Positions 44,999 through 56,281 of a stretch of DNA of 64,000 nucleotides are shown here, piece after piece. The stretch comes from Anagrus nilaparvatae (lineage: Eukaryota > Arthropoda > Insecta > Hymenoptera > Mymaridae), in contig JAKSXM010000231.1 of NCBI GenBank assembly GCA_022575985.1, positions 20,560,501-20,624,500 of the forward strand. Reading direction: 5' to 3'. How positions within the stretch are numbered: the stretch's first letter is position 1; every line of letters starts with the position of its first letter. The notes under the pieces are model-generated. The model made no database searches, was not told where the DNA came from, and saw only the letters and a program-made list of their open reading frames with translations. A program made the position numbers and the translations under genes.

Positions 44999-46265
44999 CC
45001 CTGGTGCAAAAAATATCGATGAATAAACGCTTATTTTCAGCGCTTATTTTCATAGCTAAATCATCGCTAAATCATCGATGAAACAGCGATGGTTCATCGC
45101 TAAATCAGCGCTTGTTTAGTGCAAAAAAATAACTTGAAAAATTTTTTTTTCAATAAATTTTTTTTTCAATAAATTTTTTTTTTTTAATTTTTTAAAAATT
45201 TTTGAGGGGAGGGTGGGGGAGTTATTATGAACCGGTGGACCCGTAATCGAATAATGTTTTCGAAAAAATTCCGAATTTTTAAAAGTAGAGGAAAAAAATA
45301 GCTTAAGACTGCTTGGGGGGGTTTTCAGGTGTGATGAGCAAGAATTTTCAACTTAAATTTTGAAAATCAAATTTTTTGACCCGAAATTGGCCAATTATTT
45401 TTCGAAAAAATACTAAATTTTTTTAAAATGAAAAAATAATAATTGAAGACTGTTTCGGGGGGGTTTCAGGTGTGCTGAACTAGAATTTTTAACTTAAATT
45501 TTGAAATTCAAATTTTCTGACTGAAATTGGCCCATTTTTTTCGAAAAAATGCCAAATTTTTTAATAATGAAAAAATAATAGTTGAAGACTATTTCGGGGG
45601 TTTTTAGGTGTGATCAGATAGAATTTTTTATTCAAATTTTGAAATTTAAGTTAAAAATTCTAGTTCAGCACACCTGAAAACCCCCAAAAACAGTCTTCAA
45701 CTATTATTTTTTCATTTTAAAAAAATTTAGTATTTTTTGGAAAAATAATTGGCCAATTTCAGGTCAAAAAATTTGATTTTCAAAATTTAAGTTGAAAATT
45801 CTTGCTCATCACACCTGAAAACCCCCCCAAGCAGTCTTAAGCTATTTTTTTCCTCTACTTTTATAAATTCGGAATTTTTTCGAAAACATTATTCGATTAC
45901 GGGTCCACTGGTTCATAATAACTCCCCCACCCTCCCCTCAAAAATTTTTAAAAAGTTTAAAAAAAAAAAATTATTGAAAAAAAAATTTTTCAAGTTTTTT
46001 TTTTGCACTAAACAAGCGCTGACTTAGCGAAGAATCATCGCTGTTTCATCGATGTTTTAGCGATGATTTAGGCCGAGTCTACATAACCGCACTACACGGC
46101 GCAACCCAATGCTATATTGATATAGGCTTGCGCTTGCGGCGTCACGTGACTCCTATACCAATAGCATTGCAATGCGCCTTGGGCTGCGCCTTGCGGTGCG
46201 GTTATGTAGACAAGGCCTTAGCGATGAAAATAAGCGCTTATTCATCGATGTTTTTTGCACCAGGG
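44999..46265. mobile_element. 1,267-bp palindromic element nested in the outer element
   Basis: The ends are CCCTGGTGCAAAAAATATCG and the complement CCCTGGTGCAAAAAACATCG. The arms pair through the ATCGATGAA and GCGCTTA clusters and through a long central palindrome (45210-45960) with GGGGAGGGTGGGGGAGTTAT and its mirror. Removing it restores the outer element's arm (GTAATGGATATTCCC, as on the left). A 2-bp AA duplication is the most that can be seen. Confidence 0.65.
46071..46217. mobile_element. 147-bp PIF/Harbinger-type MITE with TTA duplication
   Basis: The ends are GGCCGAGTCTACATAACCGC and the near complement GGCCTTGTCTACATAACCGC, flanked by TTA at 46068-46070 and 46218-46220. GG-starting termini and a 3-bp TTA duplication fit PIF/Harbinger elements. 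The mirror arm of its host element (GATGATTTAGCTATG, complement of about 45045) supplies the empty site. It is notably richer in G+C than its surroundings. Confidence 0.75.
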
Positions 46266-46425
46266 AATGGATATTCCCATTTACAATATACAAGTAAATA
46301 TACTTTGTCTTCAGAATAAAATAAATATAATTACACAATTAGTCAAATATATGACAAAGATTATTTATATAGTTTATAACTTTCATATTTTTAAAACAAC
46401 ATATCTTTGAAAAAATCAAGTTGCA

Positions 46426-46492
46426 AGGGTCCAGGGGGGCGCTGCCCCCATGGCGGTTGCCGGGGCGAGCAAAGCGAGCCGGAGGCAGCTAG
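46426..46492 (+). mobile_element. Helitron-like 3' terminus, second family
   Basis: A GC-rich run with GGGGGGCGCTGCCCCC, a strong hairpin, and a GCGAGCAAAGCGAGC direct repeat precedes CTAG at 46489-46492, followed by T. It differs from the family at 8187 and 14862. The 5' boundary cannot be seen. Confidence 0.4.
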
Positions 46493-47274
46493 TATATACA
46501 ATTAATGTTAGTTATATACAATTAATGTTAATTAATATTTAATGTTATTTAATTTTCAACTTATTTAAAAAAATTTTTAGTACTAAATAGGGGATAAAAA
46601 CGATTATTTTTTAACCCATAAAGAATAAAGATAGGTTCAAAAATACTGCAAATAAATTTTTTTTTAATATAACTATCCCTACGAACAAATAGTATAATCC
46701 TTCCTATATATATTAAAATGAAATAATCGAAAAAATTGATTATTTTTAATATTATTCAGCACTCATTTATGAAGAGCTGTATGGACGAAAATACATGAAA
46801 ATTGTTTCAAATTAATCTTTAAAGAAATATCCCCAACCGATTTTTTTATTTTTAAAAAATATTTAATAGATTTTGAGATATTAATCTCAAAAGTTAGTGG
46901 TCGAAAACATAAAAAAATTTAATTTTTTTTTACTGAAACTGATTTTTCTCAGAATCTAAGGGGTTTTTCGAAATAAGCTTTAGTGCATATTATTCCTTGG
47001 AAAAAATGCTATCGATTTGATCTCTTTATTTTTTTTAATTTGAGTTCTCAGTTTGGAGTTACAACGGTTTTAAGCTAAGTAGTTTAAATTTAAAAACTCA
47101 AAAAGTTGTCATTTTCGCCACTTGATAACTTAAAATGGATTGTATCAAAATGTAAAAACCCAGTTGCATTCTATTTAGTAAAAGATATTCTAAAGGAACT
47201 TTGTTAAGTTTTTAATTTAATGCATTCATTGAAGAGAATAAGCAAAAAAACTATTTAGGACCATTTTTTTTTTT

Positions 47275-47610
47275 TTTTTTTATTTTCTCATAACTAGGAC
47301 TGCCGAAATCTAAAAAAATTTTTTTTTATTTCTTCATAACTAGGACTGCCGACATCTAAAAAATTTTTTGTTTTTATTTTTTCATAACTAGGACTGCCAT
47401 CTAAAAAATTTTTTTTTTTTATTTTTTCATAACTAGGACTGCCGACATCTAAACAAAATTTTTTTTTTTTAATTTTTTCATAACTAGGACTGCCGACATC
47501 TAAAAAAATTTTTTTTTTATTTTTTCATAACTAGGACTGCCGACATCTGAAAAAAATTTTTTTCTTATTTTCTCATAACTGGGACTGTCGACATCCAAAT
47601 TATTTTTTTT
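47275..47610 (+). repeat. Tandem array, seven units of about 56-60 bp
   Basis: CATAACTAGGACTGCCGACATCTAAAAAA with poly(T) spacers repeats seven times, varying mainly in the length of the T run. One unit lacks GACA. Related GGCAGTCCTAAGAAT text occurs in opposite orientation in copy A near 2809, 2975 and 4136. Confidence 0.85.
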
Positions 47611-47639
47611 TTATTTTTTAGACTTCAAATATTTTTATG

Positions 47640-49060
47640 TAATGTTAACATTGAAATATTTTTTTATAAAATCGATATCAAATTCCTTATTCGATGAAAT
47701 TTTTTGAATTTTTTCATATATTATTTTTTAAAAATATATTTCAACATTAACATTGCATAAAAATATTTGAAATCCCAATTTTTATATATAACAAAGCGTT
47801 ATTCAAAAAAATTTAGAATGGTGTACAGTTTCTGCCAAAATCAATAAAAATATTTCATTGTTAACAATGCATAAAAATATTTGAAATACCAGCATTTGTA
47901 TAAAGCATGACACCATTATAAAAAAATGTAAAATGAGGTATAGTTTTTGCTAAAGTCAATAATAATATTTCAATGCAATCATTGCATAAAAATATTTGAA
48001 ATCCCAACTGTTCTATTCAACAGGACACTATTAAAAAAAATGTAGAATTACGTATAGTTTTTGCTAAAGTCAATAAAAATATTTCAATGCAATCATTGCA
48101 TAAAAATATTTGATATTCCAACTTTTGTATAAAACAGGACACTATTAGAAAAAAATGTAGAATGAGATATATTTTCTGCTAACATCAATAAAATTATTTC
48201 AAAGAGGGACGTAGAGAAACTAAAATAATTGAATTCAAAAGTTCATTTAACCCAATACTTTAACCCAAAAATTTTTTTTATTTTTTCAATCATTGCATAA
48301 AAATATTTATAATTACAACTTTTATATAAAACAGGAGACTATTAGAAAAAAATTTAAGATAATGTACAGTTTCAACTAAAATCAAAAAAAAAAATTTTAA
48401 TGCTGTCATTGCATAAAAATATTTGAAATTCCAACTTTTATATAAAACAGGACACTAATCGAAAAAAATTTAGAATAGCATATAGTTTCTTCTAAAGTCA
48501 ATAAAAATGTTTCTATGCTATCATTGCATAAAAACATTTTTAATTACAACTTTTATATAAAACAGGACACTAATCGAAAAAAATTTAGAATGGCATATAG
48601 TCTCTGCTAAAGTCAATAAAAATATTTCAATGCAATCATTGCACAAAAATATTTTAAGTTGCAACTTTTATATAAAACAGGACGACTAATCGAAAAAAAT
48701 TTAGAATGGCGTATAGTCTCTGCTAAAGTCAATAAATATATTTCTATGCTAACATTGCATAAAAACATTTTAAATTACAATTTTTATATAAAACAGGACG
48801 ACTAATCGAAAAAAATTTAGAATGGCGTATAGTTTCTGCTAAAGTCAATAAAAAATTTTCAATGCTATCATTGCAAAAATATATTTTAAATTACAACTTT
48901 TATATAAAACAGGACACTATTCGAAAAAAATTTAGAATGACGTATAGTTTCTGCTAAAGTCAATAAAAATATTTCAATGCAATCATTGCATAAAAATATT
49001 TGAAATTCCAACTTTCATATAAAAGAGGACACTATTCGAAAAATATATAGAATAGCGTAT
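47640..49060 (+). repeat. Tandem array, about eleven units of about 115 bp
   Basis: Units contain ATCATTGCATAAAAATATTT, an ACAACTTTTATATAAAACAG block, GGACACTA, and TTTCTGCTAAAGTCAATAAA. TTGCATAAAA-type cores lie near 47752, 47866, 47983, 48096, 48290, 48408, 48523, 48637, 48752, 48868 and 48984. Confidence 0.85.
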
Positions 49061-49499
49061 AGTTTCTGCTATAATACACCTGACAATATATATTAAAATT
49101 TTTAGATGTTTTTCAAATTGTGGACAATCAATATTAGTTTATCTTCTTAAGTTGTTAACGAAAAAAATATTAAAGAGGGGTATAATTTCTGTTTTCTGTT
49201 AAATTCAATACTAATATTTCAATGCTATCATTGCAGAAAAATATTTGAAATTACAAGATTTATATAAAACAGGACGATATTTGAAAACATTTAAGTTGGG
49301 TATATTTTGCTAAATTTAATACTGATATTTCAATGCTATCATTGCATAAAAATATTTGAAATTACAACATTTCTATAAAACACGACGGAATTCAAAAACA
49401 TTTAAGTTGGGTATATTTTGATAAATTCAATACTATAATATATCAATACTATTATTGCATAAAAACGATTGAAATTACAACTTTTCTATAAAAATAATT

Positions 49500-50270
49500 T
49501 TAGTTGTTTTATATATGAAAAAACTCAAAAATTTCACCATATATAGAGTATAATGGATATCGGCTGTCCTATTTATGAAAACATTATAAAAAGTATAAAA
49601 GTTTATAAAAAATATTATAAAAGTTTCACTCGATAGTAAAATTCATATTGATTGTCTACAATATGAAAAAACTGAAAAAATTTCAATCTATATTGTTGAC
49701 TGTTTTATATATGAAAAAACCCTAAAAATTTCACTATAGAGTAAAATAGACATCTTGTGTCCTATTTATGAAAAAAAAAAAATAATAAATATTTCACTCC
49801 AGAGTAAAATTCATATTGATTGTCTAAAATATAAAAAAACAGCAAAAATTTCAATCTATAGTGTTAGTTGTTTTATATATGGAAAATCGCAAAAATGTCA
49901 CCATAGAGTAAAATGGACATCGGCTGTACTATAAATTGAAAAATAAAAAATTATAAAAATTTCACTCTATAGTAAAATTTATATTGGCTGTCTACATTAT
50001 GAAAAAAATTCAAAATTTTCAATCTATATTGCTGGCTGTTTTATTTATGAAAAAGCTAAAAAAATTTCACCATAGAGTGAAATGGATATCGCCTGTCCTA
50101 TTTATGAACAATAAAAAATTATGAAAATTTCATTCTATAGTAAAATTCATATTGATTGTCTACAATATCAGTTGTGATGAATATGAAAATAGAAAATATT
50201 TAAATATTAATTATCTACAATATGAAAAAAACTGCAAATTTTGTTACAAAAACTGCATATCACTATATTT
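49500..50270 (+). repeat. Tandem array, four units of about 165 bp
   Basis: GGATATCGGCTGTCCTATTT-type cores lie near 49553, 49748, 49915 and 50083, each followed by GTAAAATTCATATTGATTGT. The same units occur in copy A at 5865-6180 and 6930-7620. Confidence 0.8.
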
Positions 50271-50570
50271 TTTTTTTCAATTATTATTTATTATCAATAA
50301 TTATTTATGTTATAAAATATACCTCATTAGTTATAAATATTTATAAATAATCATCTAACTTTTTCTTAATATGAATTATAAAATTTTTTTGTTAATTTTA
50401 GAAGTATAAAATTAATTCTGTTCTCATTCATTTTTAAATAAAATTAAATTGCATTAAATCACGTATGATTAAATTTATTATAATTAACTAAATATGATTA
50501 AAATATAAAAAAATTAATGCACAAGAGTTTTTATTTGGTTAAGCCGAGCATCGCGAGGCCAATCAGCTAG

Positions 50571-51114
50571 TAGTCTTAAATTTCAAAGATATATAAGTCA
50601 TTTTCATACCATTAATTTTATTTAAAATTTTTTACAATATAAAAATAAATTAGAAAAATTTTTTTAATTGATGTTAAATAATTTTTTAAGATAAATTAAT
50701 TTAATCAATAAAAATTAATTTAATTAATAATTTAACTTAAAAAAATGGTTTTGAATGAAAAAAATTCTCCATCAATTTGTCTCCAGCGGGATTCGATCCC
50801 ACGACCTTTGGTTTGGTTTTGGTTTGAAATTTTTGTTTTGTTTTTAAAATAGTCCTTTTCGTAAACTGCTGAACGCAAATCCAAATTTAGTTTTGAGATA
50901 AAACGCTTCTGATAATGCTCATAATACGAATGTAATGGGTAAAAAGAAGAAAGAGTAAAGACTATAATGTTATAAAAACTACTTAAATGTTTAAAATCTT
51001 CTCGAAAATCTTATAATTCTGCTAAATCGATAAGATATATAGGGAATCCCATAGGAAAATAGCAATAAAAGTCGATTAAATCAATTTTTTTCCGTTCCAT
51101 GTCAAAATTAGATG
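50571..51114. other. AT-rich stretch with a tRNA T-arm-like segment
   Basis: AGCGGGATTCGATCCCACGACC at about 50787-50808 reads, on the minus strand, like a tRNA T-arm with a B box. No A box or acceptor pairing was found. A frame at 51253-51011 crosses the LTR boundary and is not a gene. Confidence 0.4.
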
Positions 51115-51118
51115 ATTC

Positions 51119-52162
51119 TGTTACGATGAATTTGCCCTTTGTCATTAATTGTTTAATTATTAAATAATTTTTAATTAAAAAGAGAAATAAAACTAAACAA
51201 CTAATCGAGAAGGGGTTAGCAAGTTTTCTAGGCTTGCCCCGTCCTTCAGACAAATTTAACGTAATTAAAAAAAAAGTTAAAAAGTTAATAAATTAATTAT
51301 AGTATTTAAATTTGCAAAAAAAAATAAAAATACAAAAATATTTTTAATGTGTCCCTGCGTGGTTTCGATCACAATAGTCGAGGACTTTAGCCTTGTTAGC
51401 ACACTTTTTGGAAAGTTTGAAAGATATAAAAAAAGAAATAAATATTTGACTTACCTTTTTTATAATTATAAAAATTTTTTAGTATTTTTGAGGAAAACTT
51501 TATTTTTAAAATAAATAGAAAGCAAATTTAACTTGAAAAGAAAAATTATTTAATTATGAATACCAATAAAAAAAACTGTGTACAATGAGAAAATGTAATT
51601 ACAAAAAAATATATATATTTTAAAAATTGAGAAATGTGAATATTTTGATAGCGTGGGCCGTGTGGGTCCCAGCTGAGCCTAATAGCTTGACTGACTGTTT
51701 GCGACTGTTCGAGAATGACTGACTAAAAAATGTAGTTTTTGGGAACGTGGTCCCTTTGATTTCCCTTTCCATGAGCATTTTTCAAGAAAAACGTCATAGA
51801 CAAGTTATCAAAAAGGAATTCCTATGACTACATTTTATCAAAAAAAAATTATTTACCGTTAGATAATTACAAAAAAATTTTTTCTTTTAGATGACTAATA
51901 ACAATTAAAATTTTATAATTTTATCTTATATAGTAAACATCTTAAAGGTAGAGACCTAAAATTTTTTTATAATTATCTTGTTTTTCAACTTTCAATATTC
52001 CAATCTTTGTATTTTGATAGACAATAGATCGGAATGTCTAATGTCTACAAGATAAAAATAAAAATTAAGGTCATCTAAAAAAATTTGATTTTTTTAAAAT
52101 TATTCTTTAAAAAAAATTATTTAATATTAATTAATTAAAAATAATGCAAATATGCCATCACA
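51119..52162 (-). repeat. 3' LTR of the LARD-like element
   Basis: Length 1,044 bp, identical to the other LTR at every line compared (constant offset of 8,067 bp). Unusually long for an element with so little coding capacity. It contains a tRNA-like patch at 51351-51411. Confidence 0.92.
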
Positions 52163-52173
52163 CCCCCCCACTA
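52163..52173 (-). promoter_or_regulatory. Polypurine tract of the LARD-like element
   Basis: On the minus strand AGTGGGGGGG ends exactly where the LTR begins with TGTGATGG. It would prime plus-strand synthesis and sets the element's direction. Confidence 0.8.
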
Positions 52174-55100
52174 AGAAGGTTACTATTGCCTTAAAGAATG
52201 CTGTAGTAACCGTAAAATGAGGTGATTTTATAAATAAAACTCTGAAAGAATTATAGCAATAATTAAAAATTAAAAAGTTATGAATTTAAACAATTACATT
52301 TTCTGAATTTAAGGCAATAATTAATAGTTATGTTTTGCTAGTTCTTAATTTGTTTTACAATTTGGTATTTTCTTGAGTTATATTTTTTTTTTGCAAGCTG
52401 TTGATGAAAGGAAGGGCCCATTTCCATTCAATTTAGCTCCCTTAATAAATATAAATCATTACTGTTGTGAATGATTTCTTTTCAATTTATTATTTGTTGT
52501 AAAAATGGCTGTACAATCGAGGATAATAAGTAATCTTGAAACAATTGTTGTTGAAATTACCACATGAACAACCCTTTAAATTTGTCATCTTTTGACTGCG
52601 GTGATTCTGATATGATAACAATAAAGAAGTAATACAAGATCTAGAAATTAGAGAATAATTTCAGAAATCTGTGTAAAATCATTTTAGTATGATGATTAAC
52701 AATTTTTGTGGATATTTGAAACTTATGATGAGTTCCTTTACATTATTACTGTTGGGTACTTAAATGATAATCATAAAAATCCTCTGGATTTTTAAGTTGA
52801 CTATTGATTTCTTAATAACTTTGCTGACAGCAATTTTATTTTTGTTGCTACTGTTATTTGATTTAGAAAAGATGTGTGAAGAACTCCAATTAATATAAAA
52901 CGTTTATGGTTAATTTAGTATAATTCTTTATCAGATAGTTATAAATATTAATATGCCAAAAATTAAGAAAAGATAAAATGATTTGAAAGAAAAATTAAAA
53001 TTAAAAACAACGCCATATTATTGCTATAAATAATTTCAAAAGCTTTTTACACAAAATTGATTAATACTTTAGCAAATTAGTAGCCAAAATAATTAAAATT
53101 TCTTAACTATTATGTAATGACAATTTTATTTTATTATTTTTTTTGTGTGTTTTTTTTTTTTATTATAACTATTAACTAGATAAAACATAAAACACTTATG
53201 GCAACTTAAGACTAGCATAAAAAAATGAATGATAAAATAAGTTATTCTATAATTTGGAATTCAAAAGTCATTTAGATTAAAAACTAAAATTGAACATACT
53301 TAAAATTAACAAACAAAAACTAAATATATAAATAATCTTAAATCTATCAAAATATGCAAGAATTTTACAAAATCTTAATAAATAATGGTGTTTCGTGTCT
53401 TGCAGTTATCATGTAGAGATCAAAAACTATTGTTGAAATATTTAATTAAAATTGATTTGTAACTGATTTTGTGTAAATATTTTATGTATTTGCAGAAATT
53501 TGAAATCTTGACAAAATTAACTTTGAGCGTTTAAATAAACTTAGTTTGATGATTTAGCGACCCACAGAGACTCTAGTAATGATTCTTGAACCTCTTGTAA
53601 TTAATCTTGAGACTGAATAGGGTTTGGTGTTTGATCTGCCAAATTCAATGTTTATTATCGCGAAATCTAAACTTTGAATTTGTCAGTAAATGATTCTAAG
53701 ACTTACGTTTTTAAATTACATCAAACTCACAGAACAATTTCTATTTGTTGTAACTTAAAATAATAAGTTTAAAAATTAGCAAAAATATCTTATTGTTTGT
53801 ATTGATATTAATCAGTTACAAAAGCAGATTTGAAACAAAAAAGAGACTGGTTAAAATTAAAACCGTTGGCGTTAAAAGTTTGTAAATTCGGTAAAAATAA
53901 TTTATGTAAAATTTTAATTTTAATTAAAAGTAAAATACCATTAAATATTTATTTATTTATATATTTTTTTTTATCTGAAACATAAAATAGCATTAATATC
54001 TAGTAATAAAAAATTAAAAATTATCCAACTTTAACAGAAATATGTCGCTAAGAGCTTTGATGAATAAGAATTGAAATTTGCGATTTATCAAATTGGAAAT
54101 TTTGATGATTCTGTTTTAAAGATATTTTAAAAACAGAGATAAATAATTAAAGATATTTTAAATCTTTGTTTTATTAAAATCAGTCAATGTCTTTCAATTT
54201 TGTAATCAGTATGATAATCATACTTCAAAATATGAATTATTAAAAAGCATATTGTTATCAACTCTTAGGACAATATTTCTGATAAATTAATATTAAATTA
54301 ACATTAAATAAAACTAATAGATAAGAATCAGAAAGACATAGCTTAGAAAGAAAAATTTATTTTTTTGTTGAGTTTATTGAATGAATCAAATTTTATAATT
54401 TATTTCATTTGTATAATCAAATTAGTAAATTTGAAATCAAAAATAAAATTCAAAAGATTGAAAAATTAAAATTTTAATACTATTTGCAAAAATAAAATTA
54501 AAATAATTAGGTTTTCTACTATGACCTTGACAAAATATAATTTATAGCAAGCAGGACATTAGGATCTAACACAAAAATCAAAAATGTTGAAAATACATGA
54601 ATTCAAAATGTATGATAGACTAAAATGAAAAAAATTTATTTCGCGATAGTTTTATAAAAAAAAAGAAAATTTAGTAACCTGTTAAATTGTATATTATTGT
54701 GACCTTTAATCAAAAATAAAGATTATGTTTGCAAATTAATGTGAAATAGGCAATAAATAATAAAATCACAATTATAATCATTATCATATTAAAAAAAAAA
54801 ACAAATTTCAATGATTTATATATATCATAGTGTTTAGATTTCAACCAATATTCAAAAAAAATATAATCCTAAATCTTAATCATAAACTTTCTTTAATAAT
54901 CTAAAAAGATATGACGTGACTTACAAAAGTACAGAGGTCATTTTGAATCAACTTTTATTTTTCAAAACAAAACTATTCTGGGATAATCGTCCAGAATTAC
55001 AACAAAATTATTACTTATAGACTTAACTCGACAGAGTTCAGAGGTCATTTTTAATTAATTTTAATTTAATTTTTTTTTTTTAAAACAAAACTAGTCTGGG

Positions 55101-56281
55101 ATAATCGTCCAGAACAACAACAAAATAAACACGTTTAGACGTAGCTCGATTGAGTTCAGAGGTCTTTTTCAATTAATTTTTATTTTTTATAACAAAACTA
55201 GCCTGGGATAATCGTCCAGGAATACAACAAAATAAATACTTATAGACTTAACTCGATTGAGTTCAGCGGTTATTTTCAATTAATTTTTATTTTTCAAAAC
55301 AAAACTAGTCTGGGATAATCGTCCAGAAGTACAACAAAATAAATACTTTAGACTTAACTCAATTGAGTTCAGAGGTCACTTTTTTTTATTCAATAGGCAT
55401 ACAAAATTAAAAATAATAATCTGGGATAAACGTCCAGAGAAAAAAAACATATAGACAACAATAAAAATGCATAGAAGTCTGGGATAAACGTCCAGCATCT
55501 ATTTAAAATGAATTTATTTTCTAAAATTAACAACTAAATTAATAATAACTAAAATATCTATACTTATGGGGCTAGTAATAATTTATGACATTGTGTAAAG
55601 TTCTCTTGAAAATCTTAAAATTTCTTTTGGAAATTAAAACCTTAACTGGCCATATTGGGTAGTAATTTCTTAACGAAATAAAAGATTCTTAAAGTCCTTA
55701 TCCTATGTCTTCAATTATCAGGGAATCTTAAAATTAATTATTTGAATATTGATTTACTAATTCAAACAATGTTTTACATATAAATAATTTAGAATAAAGA
55801 TGATAATACTGGCTAGAAAGGTAAAAGTTAATAAAAAATTTTTATTTTTAAATTAAATGAATAAAATTATATTTAGAAATTTATCAATATAACAAATACA
55901 TGGTAAAATATTGAACCTTTCTGTATTTTATGTTATTTTAGTTAAAAAACTTTTTGAATTCTGCGAACAAAAAAAAGGTCATAATAAGTAAACAATAAAA
56001 TCTTGATATCACTAAAGATTTTTTTAAATAAAATTCTTCTTGGATTTAAATTACCATTTGTTAGAAAAAATCATGAAAGTAATAAAATAGTTATAAAAAG
56101 TAAATTAAAAGGATTTGTTATAATGATTATTAAAATTTTCGATTATTTATGTTAAAATTTAAAATTTTAAGGTTAGAAACTAATGTGCAAAAATATTTTA
56201 AAATAACATAGAATTTATTTGCGCGAAATATCATATAACATTTCATTTTATGTTTATTATAATAATTGAAAAATTTGAAAA
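52174..56281 (-). other. Non-coding internal region of the LARD-like element
   Basis: About 4.1 kb with no reading frame above roughly 60 codons on either strand and no recognisable pol motif. It lies downstream of the ORF in the sense direction, so in the genomic RNA it would be a very long 3' untranslated part. The only structure I see is the stem-loop array at 54910-55500. Confidence 0.6.
54910..55500 (-). repeat. Stem-loop tandem array, four full and two partial units
   Basis: Units of about 105-112 bp contain TCTGGGATAATCGTCCAGA-type hairpins near 54976, 55094, 55201, 55308, 55419 and 55477. On the sense (minus) strand the stem TCTGG/CCAGA encloses the loop ACGATTATC (ACGTTTATC in the last two). 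The third unit has CCTGG/CCAGG, a compensatory change that keeps pairing; the first extends to six pairs. Four units also carry a second small inverted repeat of AACTCGATTGAGTT type, a perfect palindrome in one. Sequence between hairpins is AT-rich and varies more. Confidence 0.75.

Larger units (their letters stand above)
44251..46283. mobile_element. Outer inverted-repeat element, interrupted by a second element
   Basis: The left end ATGGGAATATCCATTAC is mirrored by AATGGATATTCCCAT at 46266-46280. The left arm at 44310-44420 (GGTCATAAAAAACT, CCAAGTTATGG) matches the complement of 44860-44990. Without the insert the element is about 0.76 kb. No coding sequence. The target duplication is unclear. 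Confidence 0.55.
46750..50570 (+). repeat. Complex repeat family, copy B, with Helitron-like CTAG end
   Basis: Modules in order: 46900-47200 (inverted copy of 2580-2790); a 56-60-bp tandem array; an approximately 115-bp tandem array; a segment at 49070-49490 nearly matching 2150-2480; four units of about 165 bp; and a terminal segment ending AAGCCGAGCATCGCGAGGCC, AATCAG and CTAG (50567-50570) then T. The hairpin-like GCCGAGCATCGCGAGGC before CTAG supports a Helitron-type end. No protein is encoded. Confidence 0.55.

Noticed and set aside
47275..49060. CRISPR-like array
   Set aside because: Units are contiguous tandem repeats without unique spacers, in a eukaryotic repeat family.
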